Assembly (NCBI RefSeq): GCF_004342065.1
Contig: NZ_SLZU01000003.1
Location: 310,001-374,000, forward strand
Direction of reading: 5' to 3'
Length of the DNA stretch: 64,000 nt
From: Primorskyibacter sedentarius
GTDB taxonomy: Bacteria > Pseudomonadota > Alphaproteobacteria > Rhodobacterales > Rhodobacteraceae
A program made the translations under genes and the position numbers. Under the pieces are notes generated by a model. That model had not been told where the DNA came from, did no database searches, and saw only the letters and a program-made list of their open reading frames with translations. Positions 13,947-24,736 of the stretch are shown piece by piece. The first letter of the stretch is position 1. Every line of letters begins with the position of its first letter.

Positions 13947-16226
13947 TTACCTGTCCATGCGGACCTGGACATTCACACCGCCCTCGACCGCGACGGGCCA
14001 GACAAGATGAACCTCGTTGCGCCCTGTGCCGCGCTCTTCGAACGCATGCGGCATGACATATTGAGCGGTATTGCTTGAGTTGGCCACTTTGCCTCGTAGG
14101 CTCACCCCGTCGACATTCATCGCATACCCGTTGAATGGAAGATTGGGCGCACAATCCACCTGCCATGTCTGGGCAACCGAATTTTGGCTGTGGTTGACGA
14201 TCAACGGGTTATGGGCCGGATATTCCACGTTGTGATGAGTATTGTTGGAGATGTAGATCTTGCGCATCTTGTCGAGCTCGAGATTGGCAAAGCTCGTATC
14301 CACACGCTCCACCCGGTTCATCACCGCATCCACGCAGCGGAACGTATTGCCTGACACGTTCAACCCGTTGACGAAATGCCCGGTCCCGTAGGGTTTGACG
14401 ATGATGAACGAGAACCAGCTCGCCACCCCCCCGGCCAGAAAGACGTTGTCGGTGATGGAAAGCCCGGCAAAGCCGAACCCGCCGACATAGTCCGGCTCTG
14501 GCTCACGCTCGTTCGTCCACTCGATAAAGCAGTTGTCAACGTAGTTCCCGGTGACCGTCGTGTTGCACGCCCGAAGCGCCAGCACCAACCCCGCAGTGCG
14601 TACCCCGCCACCAGAGCCCTGGAAGAAGTGATTGCCCGTCACGACGTTGTTCGACCCGGACAGAACCGCAAAGTGGCGGAACTGCGAGGCGCGGTTGTCG
14701 CGCAGTTTCACGTCATTCGCGTTGGCGGTGATCGCCACAGCCTGCCGGTCCGACGCTTCAAGCCCGTTCTCGGGGCTTTCAAAGTTGCACCGGTCCACCA
14801 GCATCCCCTGACAGCCCGAACCATGAGAGGTGATGGCGCGGTTCTGCGGACGGTTGAAGAAACAGTCGCGGAACTGGAAGATCCCGCCAAGCGGCGGCAT
14901 CAGAACCCCGCTTGCCATGTTATTGCACTGGAACTCGATATCAGACATCGAGAAATAGGTGAGCTTGTCGAACCCGCTGAAATCCAGCATGTATTTGAAC
15001 CGGGTGAACGAATAATTCTGCGTCCCGACCGCATCGGAAAGCGGTTGCGAGAGAGTGATCTGCTGCGCCGCCACGTTGCACGCGCGGACATAGACTTCGC
15101 GACCGACCCCATTGCCCTCGATCAGCGAGCCGACCTTGACGTTGGCAACATCCGTCACGTTGCTTAGCGTAAAGGGCTGCGACGCAGAATATGTCGCCTG
15201 ACTGGTCACCGTTTCGGTTTCCCAGGCGGCGCCGCCCTCTGCCCGCAACTGGCCATTCCGGATCAGGCGGCGTTGCGCAAAGGTGGTGCGATTGTTGACG
15301 GCAGCCTGCATGTCGATCGGGCCGCTGATGGAAACCCGGCGCCCGCCAAGATCCAGCCCCTCGTGATCGGAATTGTTCAGAAGGGATTGGAACGCCTTGC
15401 GAAAGGCCAGCTCCTCATTCCCGAATGCATCAATATAGGCCGGAAGGTGGAAATCGCGGGTCAACGACAGGATCGCGTGATCCGGCATGACCACGTTGCC
15501 CTCAAACTGAACGCGGTTTTCCAGCGTGACACTGTTTCCAAGGTAGTAAATCCCCTTGGACACGAGCACCCGCTTGCCATCCGCAGCCGCATCTGCAGCC
15601 TCGAACGCAGCACTGTCATCCGTGATCCCGTCTCCGACCGCGCCATAATCCCGCACGTCGACCCAGTTCATCAGATCGCGAAGGAAGACCTGCGTGACAT
15701 CCTCGATCACGATGTCATCGATCCGCACGACAGCACCATTCTGGCCGGTCAAGTCGATCCCGAAATGTCCGTAAATCGCGCCTGTCCCCCAGACGAGGTC
15801 AACACCCGGGCGATTGCCGGACCCGATGATGGCCGACACCTCGACAACCTCGCCGTAGGCGGTCAGCGGCACGGCCACATCCGTTTCTGGCAGGCCCGAC
15901 ACGTGGTCGCCATCAGCGTCCCCTGCCCAGCCAGAGATACGGACAGATGGCAGATTGCCCGACATCGCCTTGATCCGTGCCGTCACCCGGATATAGCAGC
16001 CCGGCAGGATCGGGGTTTGGCCCTTGTAGCGCAGTTTCTGCACTGAGTCGGTTTTCTGCAGTTCCAGACACCCGCCAAAATCCTGATCCGCCGGGACATA
16101 GGCCGCCGTTGCGACATTGTGATACGTAGCGGATGACGGCTCGCCGTCACCGCGCGACCAGCTTGCCAGGCCTGCCCCGAAAGAAGGTGGCATAAATTGC
16201 ACCCCGTCCGTAATCGCTTTGTTCAT
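13947..16226 (-). CDS. Right-handed parallel beta-helix protein (pectate-lyase-3/GH28-like)
   Basis: 759 residues. Residues about 188-235 carry the pectate-lyase-superfamily-3 signature VDVRDYGAVGDGITDDSAAF followed by KGIYYLGNSVTLE, as in phage tailspikes and GH28-related proteins. The middle has many beta-helix turns (NNVVTGNHF, NTTVTGNYV, SITDNVFLAGG, LNVSGNTFRC). The N-terminal 180 residues form a separate probably beta-sandwich domain, and there is a short C-terminal cap. No signal peptide is seen. Related proteins may be surface polysaccharide enzymes or tailspike-like adhesins. It is monocistronic with no phage genes nearby. Start at 16226 with GGAAAGGGA upstream. Confidence 0.8.
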   Translation of the reverse strand: MNKAITDGVQFMPPSFGAGLASWSRGDGEPSSATYHNVATAAYVPADQDFGGCLELQKTDSVQKLRYKGQTPILPGCYIRVTARIKAMSGNLPSVRISGWAGDADGDHVSGLPETDVAVPLTAYGEVVEVSAIIGSGNRPGVDLVWGTGAIYGHFGIDLTGQNGAVVRIDDIVIEDVTQVFLRDLMNWVDVRDYGAVGDGITDDSAAFEAADAAADGKRVLVSKGIYYLGNSVTLENRVQFEGNVVMPDHAILSLTRDFHLPAYIDAFGNEELAFRKAFQSLLNNSDHEGLDLGGRRVSISGPIDMQAAVNNRTTFAQRRLIRNGQLRAEGGAAWETETVTSQATYSASQPFTLSNVTDVANVKVGSLIEGNGVGREVYVRACNVAAQQITLSQPLSDAVGTQNYSFTRFKYMLDFSGFDKLTYFSMSDIEFQCNNMASGVLMPPLGGIFQFRDCFFNRPQNRAITSHGSGCQGMLVDRCNFESPENGLEASDRQAVAITANANDVKLRDNRASQFRHFAVLSGSNNVVTGNHFFQGSGGGVRTAGLVLALRACNTTVTGNYVDNCFIEWTNEREPEPDYVGGFGFAGLSITDNVFLAGGVASWFSFIIVKPYGTGHFVNGLNVSGNTFRCVDAVMNRVERVDTSFANLELDKMRKIYISNNTHHNVEYPAHNPLIVNHSQNSVAQTWQVDCAPNLPFNGYAMNVDGVSLRGKVANSSNTAQYVMPHAFEERGTGRNEVHLVWPVAVEGGVNVQVRMDR

Positions 16227-16479
16227 TCCATTCCCTTTCCGCGCACGCAGTCCACCTGCAAACGGGGCACGCCCGCCGCAGGGCCGGATTCCCGACCTGC
16301 CGATTAGATGTGTCGGGGCCCGCCCGACCGCATTGAGGGAAATACCAACACCGCGTTAACGCCCGCCGACAGCACCGTGACGGTAGGCGTTGCGCGACAG
16401 TGCTCTCGCAGCCTCGCGATAACCTGAGGCACCACAGACATGATGCCGCCATGAAAGGAAAAACGCCTGGCGTGTCGCG

Positions 16480-16890
16480 TCAGACCGCCATACCCGGCAG
16501 TTCCAGAAGCTGGACACCACTGATGCGCCAGCCATCCGCGCCTTCTGCCATTTTGTAGTCAAGCAGGTGCACCCTGCCGCTCTGGTCGATGATCTGGACC
16601 TTTTGCCAGAAGGCGCCGTCAAGGTAGCGCAGTTCAAGAAAATCAACCGTCCCCGGTCGCCAGACCATCGGATAGCCCCTGCGCACCATCGTACCGAAAT
16701 TCTCTGGCGTTCCGAACATGCCTTGGATCGACGGGCTGGCAAAGGTGAAGGCGCGGGCGAAATCATCCTCTTTGAAAGCGTCAAGCTGGGAAGAGATGAC
16801 ACTCTCGATATCCGGGTCAGGTGTGGTCTGCGCGGTGACGCTTCCTGCAATCGCAATGGCAGCAATCAGCCCGAAAATCAGTTTGCGCAT
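16480..16890 (-). CDS. DUF4864 domain protein, secreted
   Basis: 136 residues with a signal peptide (MRKLIFGLIAAIAIAGSVTAQ). The mature part, IESVISSQLDAFKEDDFARA, SIQGMFGTPENFGTMVRRGY, then WQKVQIID and WRISGVQLLELPG, fits the alphaproteobacterial DUF4864 family with an NTF2-like outline. Function unknown. It is 64 bases downstream of nothing in the same unit: lysK is on the same strand but lies further along and ends after this gene's start, so the two may be loosely co-directed. Confidence 0.85.
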   Translation of the reverse strand: MRKLIFGLIAAIAIAGSVTAQTTPDPDIESVISSQLDAFKEDDFARAFTFASPSIQGMFGTPENFGTMVRRGYPMVWRPGTVDFLELRYLDGAFWQKVQIIDQSGRVHLLDYKMAEGADGWRISGVQLLELPGMAV

Positions 16891-16954
16891 TCCCTATCTC
16901 CTCGCAGCATGTGCGAAGAGATAGGGCAGTATGTGGTCACGTCAAAACGTCGGC

Positions 16955-18535
16955 TCAGGCGGCCAGCAGGTCCCCGGCCAGCGCCTTGTCGATCAGGGCA
17001 ACGGTTTCGTCGACGCCGTAGAGCGCGATGAACCCGCCGAACCGCGGACCTTGGCTGGCCCCAAGAAGCACTTCGTAGAGCGCCTTGAACCAGTCGCGCA
17101 TCGGGTCGAACCGCTCCCGCCCGCAGGCAAAAACCAAGCCCTGCAACGCTTCCCCATCGGCGGGACCGTCCCATGTGGCCAGCCCGTCCCGCAGCGCCAA
17201 AAGCGCCTCGCGTTCCAGATCTGTCGGCGCACGGAAGACCTTTGCCGGTTTGACGAAGTCGTTGTAGTAACGCACCGCGAACCCAGCCGCCTGATCCAGA
17301 TCAGCATGGGTTTCTGGGCTGGCATCCGGCGCGTAGCGACGCATGAAGCCCCACAGCGTTTCCTTGTCCTCGGCCCCCGCCACGCTGGCAAGATTAAGCA
17401 GCATCGAGAACGGCACCACCATTTTGCTTTCGGGCACCTCGCCGCCGTGGATGTGCCACACAGGGTTGTTCAGCTGCGCCTTCAGATCCTGCGTTGGATA
17501 GGCGCGCAACTGCTGGTGATACTCGTCCACCGCCTTGGGGATCACATCAAAATGCATCCGCTTGGCCGTCTTCGGCTTGAGATACATGAAATAGGACAGC
17601 GATTCCGTCGAGGCATAGGTCAGCCACTGGTCGATCGACACGCCGTTCCCCGACGTCTTCGAGATCTTCTGCCCGTTCTCGTCAAGGAACAGCTCATAGG
17701 TGAAATGCTCTGGCGCGCGCGCCCCCAACGCCCGGCAGATGCCGTCATAGATTGGCGTGTTGGTGCTGTGATCCTTGCCGTACATCTCGAAATCGACACC
17801 CAGCGCGGCCCAGCGTGCGCCGAAATCCGGCTTCCACTGCAGTTTCACGTTGCCGCCGGTCACCGGCAGGGTCCATTCGCGCCCATCCGGGTCGTCGAAG
17901 GTGATCGTGCCGTCCTTGGCATTGACCTCTTTCATCGGGACATACAGAACCCGCCCGGTTTCAGGGTGGATCGGCAGGAAGATCGAATAGGTCTGCGCAC
18001 GCTCGTCGCGCAGCGATTTCAGCATGATCTTCATGATGTCATCATAGCGTTCAGCGGCGCGCAGCAGCACCTCGTCGAACTGGCCGGAACGATAAAATTC
18101 GGTGGCCGAGTAGAATTCATACTCGAATCCGAACGTGTCCAGGAACCGGCGTAGCATGGCGTTATTGTGATCGCCAAAGCTCTCATACTCGCCAAACGGA
18201 TCGGGAACGCTGGTCAACGGCTTTTGCAAATGCTCCTGCAAGCGGTCCGCATTGGGAATATTGCCGGGTATCTTGCGCATGCCGTCCAGATCGTCCGAAA
18301 AACAGATCAGCCTTGTCGGAATATCCGAAATCAGCTCGAAGGCGCGCTTTACCATCGTGGTTCGCGCGACCTCTCCGAATGTGCCGATATGGGGCAATCC
18401 GCTGGGGCCATACCCCGTTTCGAACAGCACATAGCCTTTCTCGGGCGGGGCTTTCTCGTAGCGTTTGAGTATCCGGCGCGCTTCTTCGAAGGGCCAGGCT
18501 TTCGAGGCAAGGGCAGCGTCGCGGATCTCGGACAT
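16955..18535 (-). CDS. lysK: Lysyl-tRNA synthetase, class I
   Basis: 526 residues, the class I (archaeal-type) LysRS found in many alphaproteobacteria. It charges tRNA-Lys in the cytoplasm. The HIGH motif appears as PHIGTF near residue 50 and the KMSKS motif as KISKTSG. The start at 18535 (MSEIRDAAL) has a GGAGA site eight bases away; an in-frame ATG five codons upstream lacks one. The divergent TerB gene begins 124 bases away. Confidence 0.96.
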   Translation of the reverse strand: MSEIRDAALASKAWPFEEARRILKRYEKAPPEKGYVLFETGYGPSGLPHIGTFGEVARTTMVKRAFELISDIPTRLICFSDDLDGMRKIPGNIPNADRLQEHLQKPLTSVPDPFGEYESFGDHNNAMLRRFLDTFGFEYEFYSATEFYRSGQFDEVLLRAAERYDDIMKIMLKSLRDERAQTYSIFLPIHPETGRVLYVPMKEVNAKDGTITFDDPDGREWTLPVTGGNVKLQWKPDFGARWAALGVDFEMYGKDHSTNTPIYDGICRALGARAPEHFTYELFLDENGQKISKTSGNGVSIDQWLTYASTESLSYFMYLKPKTAKRMHFDVIPKAVDEYHQQLRAYPTQDLKAQLNNPVWHIHGGEVPESKMVVPFSMLLNLASVAGAEDKETLWGFMRRYAPDASPETHADLDQAAGFAVRYYNDFVKPAKVFRAPTDLEREALLALRDGLATWDGPADGEALQGLVFACGRERFDPMRDWFKALYEVLLGASQGPRFGGFIALYGVDETVALIDKALAGDLLAA

Positions 18536-18659
18536 GCGGGTACTCTCCATGGGTCGCGTGCCCCGTCGCGGGGCAGGCAGCGCAAGCGTACCTATTGCGG
18601 GGGGCCGCTTAGGTCAATAATCTGAAACGTACCTCTCATTCTTTCAAGGACCGCACCCA

Positions 18660-19094
18660 GTGAGCACCGAAGACGACACGCCAAACCATCCGATGACGCC
18701 TCAGGACTGTCTGGTTGCACTGATGGTGGCTATCTCCGCCTCGGACGAGAACATTCGCACGGCGGAACTGGTCAAGATCCAGTCGGCAGTCAACAACCTG
18801 CCCGTCTTCGCGGAATATGACATCGACCGCATGAACCAGACCTCGCAGATGGTGTTTGACCTGTTCGAACAAGAGGACGGGCTGGACGCCTTGTTCGGGC
18901 TTATCCGGGACAACCTGCCGGAACGGCTGTTCGAAACTGCCTATGCGCTGGCCTGCGACGTGGCCGCGGCCGATGGCCAGCTTTACGAACCAGAGCTTCG
19001 CCTGTTGGAGGAAATCCGTTACGAGCTGGACCTGGACCGTTTGCATGCCGCAGCGATCGAACGCGGAGCGCGGGCGCGCCATGTCCGCGCCTGA
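18660..19094 (+). CDS. TerB-like tellurite-resistance family protein
   Basis: 144 residues with a GTG start and AAGGA site. The all-helical TerB fold is seen as DCLVALMVAISASDENIRTAEL, then LFETAYALACDVAAADGQL, the acidic metal-binding repeat, and LELRLLEEIRYELDLD-like sequence. TerB proteins bind calcium or other divalent metals. Solitary TerB proteins of this size are common in alphaproteobacteria outside tellurite operons and have no firm role. It is divergent from lysK. Confidence 0.85.
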   Translation: MSTEDDTPNHPMTPQDCLVALMVAISASDENIRTAELVKIQSAVNNLPVFAEYDIDRMNQTSQMVFDLFEQEDGLDALFGLIRDNLPERLFETAYALACDVAAADGQLYEPELRLLEEIRYELDLDRLHAAAIERGARARHVRA

Positions 19095-19269
19095 GAACGG
19101 GCGCCCCGGTCACATTCTGACGCCGCGCAATCATGCGCGGCATCCTGCCTGTCCAGCGGCAGGGTAAGCCATTCCTGACTGCCGCAGACAGGTTTCCGTG
19201 CTATATTTCGCTCAGGCAATTACCGCCTGTCCTTATTTATGCGAAATCCATTTGCCGGAGATTTTGGAA

Positions 19270-19365
19270 ATGAACCGCAGACAACTGACCCTTGTGGGCA
19301 TCCTTCTGCTTTGTCTGATGCCCATTATCGGTGCGGCAGCACCGCGACTGTCCCTTCCGATCTGA
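19270..19365 (+). CDS. Possible 31-residue membrane peptide
   Basis: An ATG at 19270 opens a frame for a basic N-terminus (MNRRQLT) followed by one hydrophobic segment (LVGILLLCLMPIIGAAA) and a short tail. GGAG lies 10 bases upstream. A GGGCGG/CCGCCC hairpin (near 19387-19407) follows, and the convergent dacB ends at 19423. It could be a small membrane protein or a bare signal peptide from a decayed gene. No homologue recognised. Confidence 0.35.
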   Translation: MNRRQLTLVGILLLCLMPIIGAAAPRLSLPI

Positions 19366-19422
19366 GGTCGGGACTCCTCCCTTGCGGGCGGTCTTCATGG
19401 CCGCCCGCCCCAAACACGCGCG

Positions 19423-20919
19423 TCAGCTGGCGTGAAGCGCGAACCAGCGATCAAGAAGTTTTTGCTGCAGGATTTTGGCGCGCGCATTCCAGGATGCCGC
19501 TCCCGGCGGATTTTCCCGTTCGTCCTTGGTCAGCCCGTCCCTTCGGTCGGTATCCGCGGCGAATATGGCAAAAGCCAGCGTTTTTCCGTCTGCCCCGTCC
19601 AGATAGCCTGCAAGCCCGCTCACGAAATTGAGCGTCCCCGTCTTGGCCCGAACCTTCGCCGGATGGTTCTGAACGATTTTCCGGTTCCCGTCCCGCATCG
19701 GGATTTCCTTCAACAGCGGCTGCATTTCCAACCGGTCGCGCACGCCGACCAACAAGGCCACCATGTCCGGCGCTTCTACCCGGCTTTTGTCGCCAAGCCC
19801 GGAATGATCGACCAATGCGATACCATCGGTGCCAAAGCTTTCATTGGCCCAGGCGCTCATTTCTGCGGCAGACATGCGAAAGGACGTCACCTCACCCAAA
19901 CGCGCCGCAGTGGTCGCCATCCCCACCACCTCTGCCGTCAGGTTGGTCGAGAATTTCAGCATGTCCCGCAGGATCACAGCCAGAGGCGCACTGACATGCG
20001 CGGCCAGCTCTGTGACCCCGTCTGGCAAATCCGCCAGCAGTTTTGCCGCCGACAGCTCTATCCCCACCGAACGCGCAAATGTCTGGAAGACTTCGCCGGC
20101 ATAGATCTCCGGCTTTCGCACCGGCAACCAGCGCGCGCCACCATTGCCAAGCGCCCCGCGCGCCACGGTCCAGTTGTCCGACACACCGCTGTCTTCGTAG
20201 GTGTAGATCGGGACATCGCGGGTGATGACCTTCATCCTTGCGACATGGACGTCGGGTCGCAATGTCCGGGATCTCGCATCCATCGAAACCGCATAGTTGC
20301 TGCCATTCCGGCGCCACTCGAAATGCACGCGGTTGAAATTCAGGTTCAGGCCGGACACGGCGGGATTGTACCCGACATGGTCTGGCTGGGCGGCGTCAAT
20401 CGCCGGAGCGGTGGGCAATCCGCCACCAAACACCAGAAAACCGCCCTCGACGCCCGTGATGCCCGCGTCCTTCAACGCGTTGGCAAGGCCATGCAGTCCG
20501 TCCGTATCCAGCGTGGGATCGGCCCCGCCCGCGAGGATAAGATCGCCTTTCAACACGCCATCCACCACCGGCCCTGCAGCCAGAAGCCGCGTGCGAAAAC
20601 GGTGATCGGGGCCCAGAACCTCCAACGCATAAGCGGCGGTTATCGCCTTGGCCACAGAGGCAGGCGGCAACCCCACATTTGGGCCCATCCGTTCGATAAT
20701 TTCACCCGTTGCGACGTCTGCCACGCAATAGGTCACCTGACCGTTCAGCTTTGCCTTGGCGATCAGCTCTTCCGGTGGGGTCGACGCCATGGCCAGCAAC
20801 ATCTCGCCGCGTGCCACGGGCCGCAACGACTGTGCCGGCGCATTGGCAAGTGCAGGCGCGGCAGCCGCGAACGCAGCCGCCCCGCCCAGAAATGCCCGTC
20901 TTGAAATTGGTCCCTTCAT
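19423..20919 (-). CDS. dacB: D-alanyl-D-alanine carboxypeptidase/endopeptidase (PBP4, S13)
   Basis: 498 residues. It trims or cleaves peptidoglycan cross-links in the periplasm. The signal is twin-arginine-like ([20 protein letters not shown]). The penicillin-binding motifs are S88-V-A-K91, S-T-N in KFSTNLTAE, and K-T-G in RAKTGTLN. Length and the insert between SxxK and SxN fit S13. Its ATG at 20919 overlaps the nadD stop by the ATGA arrangement, so translation is coupled. Confidence 0.94.
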   Translation of the reverse strand: MKGPISRRAFLGGAAAFAAAAPALANAPAQSLRPVARGEMLLAMASTPPEELIAKAKLNGQVTYCVADVATGEIIERMGPNVGLPPASVAKAITAAYALEVLGPDHRFRTRLLAAGPVVDGVLKGDLILAGGADPTLDTDGLHGLANALKDAGITGVEGGFLVFGGGLPTAPAIDAAQPDHVGYNPAVSGLNLNFNRVHFEWRRNGSNYAVSMDARSRTLRPDVHVARMKVITRDVPIYTYEDSGVSDNWTVARGALGNGGARWLPVRKPEIYAGEVFQTFARSVGIELSAAKLLADLPDGVTELAAHVSAPLAVILRDMLKFSTNLTAEVVGMATTAARLGEVTSFRMSAAEMSAWANESFGTDGIALVDHSGLGDKSRVEAPDMVALLVGVRDRLEMQPLLKEIPMRDGNRKIVQNHPAKVRAKTGTLNFVSGLAGYLDGADGKTLAFAIFAADTDRRDGLTKDERENPPGAASWNARAKILQQKLLDRWFALHAS

Positions 20920-21590
20920 ACCCGACCAATACCCTCCCCCGCATTCGGACGACAAGTCGAGTTCTCGTGATCGGCGGTCGCGGCACCGCCCCCCTGTGCC
21001 GCACGCGCTGCACGGATCGCGGTAGAGCTGAGATCAACCATCGGCATATTCACGAAGCACCAGGACGGCGGCTTTGACAGCGCCAGAAGATGGCTTGCCT
21101 TGGCAGGCAGTCTTGCGCTGCGGAAAACGCGCGCGGCGACAGAGGTGCGCGCGGAAATCCGGTCGCCCGGTCGCGCAAGAACCCCCACGGGCACAGTCGC
21201 CATGATCTGTTTCCAATTGTCCCAGCGGTTGAACTGCACCAGGTTGTCCGCCCCCATGAGCCAGACAAAGCGGATGCCGGGATAGCTGCCTTGCAACTGC
21301 GCAAGCGTCTCAGCCGTGTACCGCGTCCCCGCCTGAGCCTCGAAATCCGTGACCCTGACGCGGGGATGTTGGATCAGGGCGCGCGCTGCCGCGATCCGCT
21401 CTTCCATCGGTGCAGGTCCGCGTTTCTTGAGCGGGTTGCCGGGCGAAACGAGCCACCAGACCTGATCAAGCTCGAAGCGACGCAGCGCCTCCATCGTCAC
21501 ACGCACATGCCCGGCATGCGGCGGATCAAACGATCCTCCCAGCAGCCCGACGCGCATGCCCGCACGCAAATATGTCTTCCGCAGCAGCAT
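20916..21590 (-). CDS. nadD: Nicotinate-nucleotide adenylyltransferase
   Basis: 224 residues; converts nicotinate mononucleotide and ATP to deamido-NAD. The nucleotidyltransferase motif is [15 protein letters not shown] and the C-terminal ISSTxIR motif appears as DLSSTAIR. The start at 21590 follows a strong GGGAGGAG run, though the spacing is short; an ATG at 21557 just before GLLGG is the alternative. It overlaps dacB by four bases. Confidence 0.93.
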   Translation of the reverse strand: MLLRKTYLRAGMRVGLLGGSFDPPHAGHVRVTMEALRRFELDQVWWLVSPGNPLKKRGPAPMEERIAAARALIQHPRVRVTDFEAQAGTRYTAETLAQLQGSYPGIRFVWLMGADNLVQFNRWDNWKQIMATVPVGVLARPGDRISARTSVAARVFRSARLPAKASHLLALSKPPSWCFVNMPMVDLSSTAIRAARAAQGGGAATADHENSTCRPNAGEGIGRV

Positions 21591-21800
21591 TCTCCTCCCC
21601 GTGGGCCTCGCGTGGTTCCAGCGACCAACGGCCCGCAATTCAGAAACTACCCTTGGGCGGGAAGATCAACGGCTAATTGCCTTGAAGAGGAGACAAATGC
21701 CGCAATGGGGCGCATCAGGAAGTGGCGCGGGGAATGTCTGTCAACGGCAGCCGCACAGTTCATTGCAACAGCACGAATTATCTGAGATTAGTCAGACAAG

Positions 21801-22676
21801 ATGACCGACGCAATCTCCCGCATCCGACGTTTCAACCGCGCAGTCTCGACCGAGATTGGCGCTCTTGACCATTCCTATTTGGGCCGGGGCCGCCCCTTGG
21901 GCGCCGCCAGAGTGCTTTGCACGATCGGGGAATCCGGCGCCGTGGTATCGGAATTACGTGACCTTCTTGGCCTTGATTCCGGCCTGATGTCCCGCCTGCT
22001 GCGCGGGTTGGAAGACGAAGGTCTGATCACCACAACACCCTGCGATCAAGATGGCCGTCGCCGTGTCGCCCGCCCGACAGAAGCGGGATGCGCAGAGATC
22101 CTCGCCTACGATGCCTTGTCGAATGAACGGGCCGGCCGGATTCTCGACCTGTCCGGCGCGCAGTCCGAGGCGATGCTTGAGGCGATGGACCGCATCACCA
22201 CGATTTTGGGCCAGCACCGCATCGAGATTTCAGAACATCACCCGGAAACCCCGGATGCACGGCATTGCCTGCAACGCTACTACGACACGCTTGCCCGCCG
22301 CTTCGAGACCGGTTTCGACGTCGCGCAAAGCCGGGACCCTGACATTACCGACCTGACCCCGCCCAGAGGCAGCTTTCTTGTCGCCACGTTGGAAGGCGCG
22401 CCATTGGGATGCGTTGGCGTTAAGGGGGACGGCTCTGAACTTGCCGAGATCAAGCGCCTTTGGGTCGCGCCATCGGCCCGCGGCATCGGGCTGGCGGGCA
22501 AGCTGATGCAGGCAGCAGAGCACCGCGCCAGCGACTTGGGCATCACCACCTTGCGGCTCGATACGAACAAGGCATTGACGGAAGCAATCGCGCTTTACCG
22601 GAGCACCGGCTGGCACGAAATTGACGCCTTCAACACCGAGCGATACGCGCATCACTGGTTCGAAAAGCACCTGTAA
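21801..22676 (+). CDS. MarR regulator fused to GNAT acetyltransferase
   Basis: 291 residues. Residues 1-145 are a MarR winged helix (GAVVSELRDLLGLDSGLMSR, then LLRGLEDEGLI and DQDGRRRVARPTEAG). Residues 150-291 are a GNAT domain with the acetyl-CoA loop VAPSARGIGLAGKLM and the typical ending ALYRSTGWHEI. The two-domain arrangement is known in proteobacteria. It suggests a regulator that also acetylates a small molecule or protein. Target genes are not apparent nearby. Confidence 0.9.
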   Translation: MTDAISRIRRFNRAVSTEIGALDHSYLGRGRPLGAARVLCTIGESGAVVSELRDLLGLDSGLMSRLLRGLEDEGLITTTPCDQDGRRRVARPTEAGCAEILAYDALSNERAGRILDLSGAQSEAMLEAMDRITTILGQHRIEISEHHPETPDARHCLQRYYDTLARRFETGFDVAQSRDPDITDLTPPRGSFLVATLEGAPLGCVGVKGDGSELAEIKRLWVAPSARGIGLAGKLMQAAEHRASDLGITTLRLDTNKALTEAIALYRSTGWHEIDAFNTERYAHHWFEKHL

Positions 22677-22885
22677 CCGCGCCACCCCAGACTGAGATGT
22701 CAGGTTGAGGGCTTGGCCAGACACCTGAGTATGCCCTTTCCAGCACCCTTCCCGCAGCGCCACCGATTATCCCGGCTCGCGCAACGTACAAACGCGGGCC
22801 GCCCCCTATAGCCTGCGTTGCAGCCGACACACAGGCGGTCTATACGCTCAGGAAAGCCTCAGCACAGATCGGGATCGTTTCAGAC

Positions 22886-24541
22886 ATGGCAGCTTATCAG
22901 TACGTCTACCACATGGATGGTGTTTCCAAGACCTATCCCGGCGGCAAGAAATGCTTTGAGAACATCCGTCTCAGCTTCCTGCCCGGCGTGAAGATCGGTG
23001 TCGTCGGTGTCAACGGCGCGGGTAAATCCACGCTGATGAAAATCATGGCCGGAATCGACAAGGATTACACCGGCGAGGCATGGGCCGCCGAAGGTGCCAA
23101 GGTTGGCTACCTTCCGCAGGAACCGCAGCTCGACGAAACCCTCAGCGTGCGCGAAAACGTCATGCTGGGCGTGGCCGAGAAACAGGCCAAGCTTGACCGT
23201 TTCAACGAATTGGCGATGAACTACTCGGACGAGACCGCCGACGAAATGGCCGCCCTTCAGGACGAGATCGACAGCAATGACCTGTGGGATCTGGACAGCC
23301 AGATCGACGTTGCGATGGAGGCCCTGCGCTGCCCGCCCGACGATGCCAATGTCGCGACCCTGTCAGGCGGCGAGAAACGCCGCGTGGCGCTGTGCAAGCT
23401 GCTGCTTGAAGCGCCCGACATGCTGCTTCTGGACGAACCGACCAACCACCTTGACGCGGAAACCATCGCCTGGCTGCAAAACCACCTGATCGCCTACAAG
23501 GGCACCATCCTGATCGTCACCCACGACCGTTACTTCCTTGACGATATCACCAGCTGGATCCTCGAACTCGACCGCGGCCGCGGTGTCCCCTACGAGGGCA
23601 ACTATTCCGCCTGGCTGGAACAGAAGGCCAAGCGCCTGTCGCAGGAAGCGCGCGAAGACAAGTCGAAGCAGAAGACGCTGGAGCGCGAACTTGAATGGAT
23701 GCGGCAAGGCCAGAAGGCCCGCCAGGCCAAGTCCAAGGCCCGTATTCAGGCCTACGAAGAACTCGCGGGCCAGTCAGAGCGCGAAAAGGTCGGCAAGGCC
23801 CAGATCGTCATCCCCAACGGCCCGCGTCTTGGCGCCAAGGTGATCGAAGTCGAACATCTCAAGAAAGCGATGGGCGACAAGCTGCTGATCGAGGATCTGG
23901 ACTTCAGCCTGCCCCCCGGCGGCATTGTCGGTGTGATCGGCCCCAACGGCGCGGGTAAATCGACGCTGTTCAAGATGCTCACCGGGCAGGAACAGCCCGA
24001 CGAAGGCACGGTCTCTTACGGCGACACCGTGCAACTGTCTTATGTCGATCAGTCGCGCGACGACCTGAACCCCGATGACACCGTGTGGCAGGCGATCTCT
24101 GGCGGGGCCGAAGTGATCAAGCTGGGCGATGCCGAGGTCAACTCCCGCGCCTATTGCGGATCGTTCAACTTCAAGGGCGGCGACCAGCAGAAGAAGGTCG
24201 GCCAGCTATCGGGCGGGGAACGCAACCGCGTCCACATGGCGCGACTGCTGAAAGAGGGCGGCAACGTGCTGCTGCTTGACGAACCGACCAACGATCTGGA
24301 CGTCGAAACCCTGCGCGCCTTGGAAGATGCCCTTGTCGATTTCGCCGGCTGCGCCGTGGTCATCTCGCACGATCGCTTTTTCCTCGACCGGATCTGTACC
24401 CACATCCTCGCCTTCGAAGGCGACGCCCATGTCGAATGGTTCGAAGGCAATTTCGAGGATTACGAAGAAGACAAGAAACGCCGCCTCGGCGCCGACGCGC
24501 TGGAGCCGAAACGGGTGAAGTTCAAGAAGTTTGTGCGGTGA
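22886..24541 (+). CDS. ettA: Energy-dependent translational throttle protein EttA (ABC-F)
   Basis: 551 residues with two ABC domains and no membrane segment. Walker A motifs are GVNGAGKSTLMK and GPNGAGKSTLFK; signatures are LSGGEKRR and LSGGERNR; Walker B motifs are LLLDEPTNHLD and LLLDEPTNDLD. The arm and inter-domain linker (EREKVGKAQIVIPNGPRLG) are EttA-specific. It binds the ribosomal E site and gates early elongation according to ATP level. Confidence 0.96.
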   Translation: MAAYQYVYHMDGVSKTYPGGKKCFENIRLSFLPGVKIGVVGVNGAGKSTLMKIMAGIDKDYTGEAWAAEGAKVGYLPQEPQLDETLSVRENVMLGVAEKQAKLDRFNELAMNYSDETADEMAALQDEIDSNDLWDLDSQIDVAMEALRCPPDDANVATLSGGEKRRVALCKLLLEAPDMLLLDEPTNHLDAETIAWLQNHLIAYKGTILIVTHDRYFLDDITSWILELDRGRGVPYEGNYSAWLEQKAKRLSQEAREDKSKQKTLERELEWMRQGQKARQAKSKARIQAYEELAGQSEREKVGKAQIVIPNGPRLGAKVIEVEHLKKAMGDKLLIEDLDFSLPPGGIVGVIGPNGAGKSTLFKMLTGQEQPDEGTVSYGDTVQLSYVDQSRDDLNPDDTVWQAISGGAEVIKLGDAEVNSRAYCGSFNFKGGDQQKKVGQLSGGERNRVHMARLLKEGGNVLLLDEPTNDLDVETLRALEDALVDFAGCAVVISHDRFFLDRICTHILAFEGDAHVEWFEGNFEDYEEDKKRRLGADALEPKRVKFKKFVR

Positions 24542-24736
24542 TAGAAGGATCTGGCGTCTGGAAGACCATGGACATGTGATCGCACTGTGCGCCGGACTTT
24601 GACCGTCTATCGTATGGAAATCTATCCAGCTTTGTAGATTTGGGCGGCCTTAGGGTCGCCCATTGCCATTTGGGGTAACCGCAGAAAGTTTGAGCGTTTT
24701 TGCCCGAAAGAGGCTGCTGAATACCGCTATTCTGCC

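Noticed and set aside
18660-19094. Tellurite-resistance island
   Set aside because: Only a single TerB-fold protein is present; TerA, TerC, TerD and TerZ are absent.
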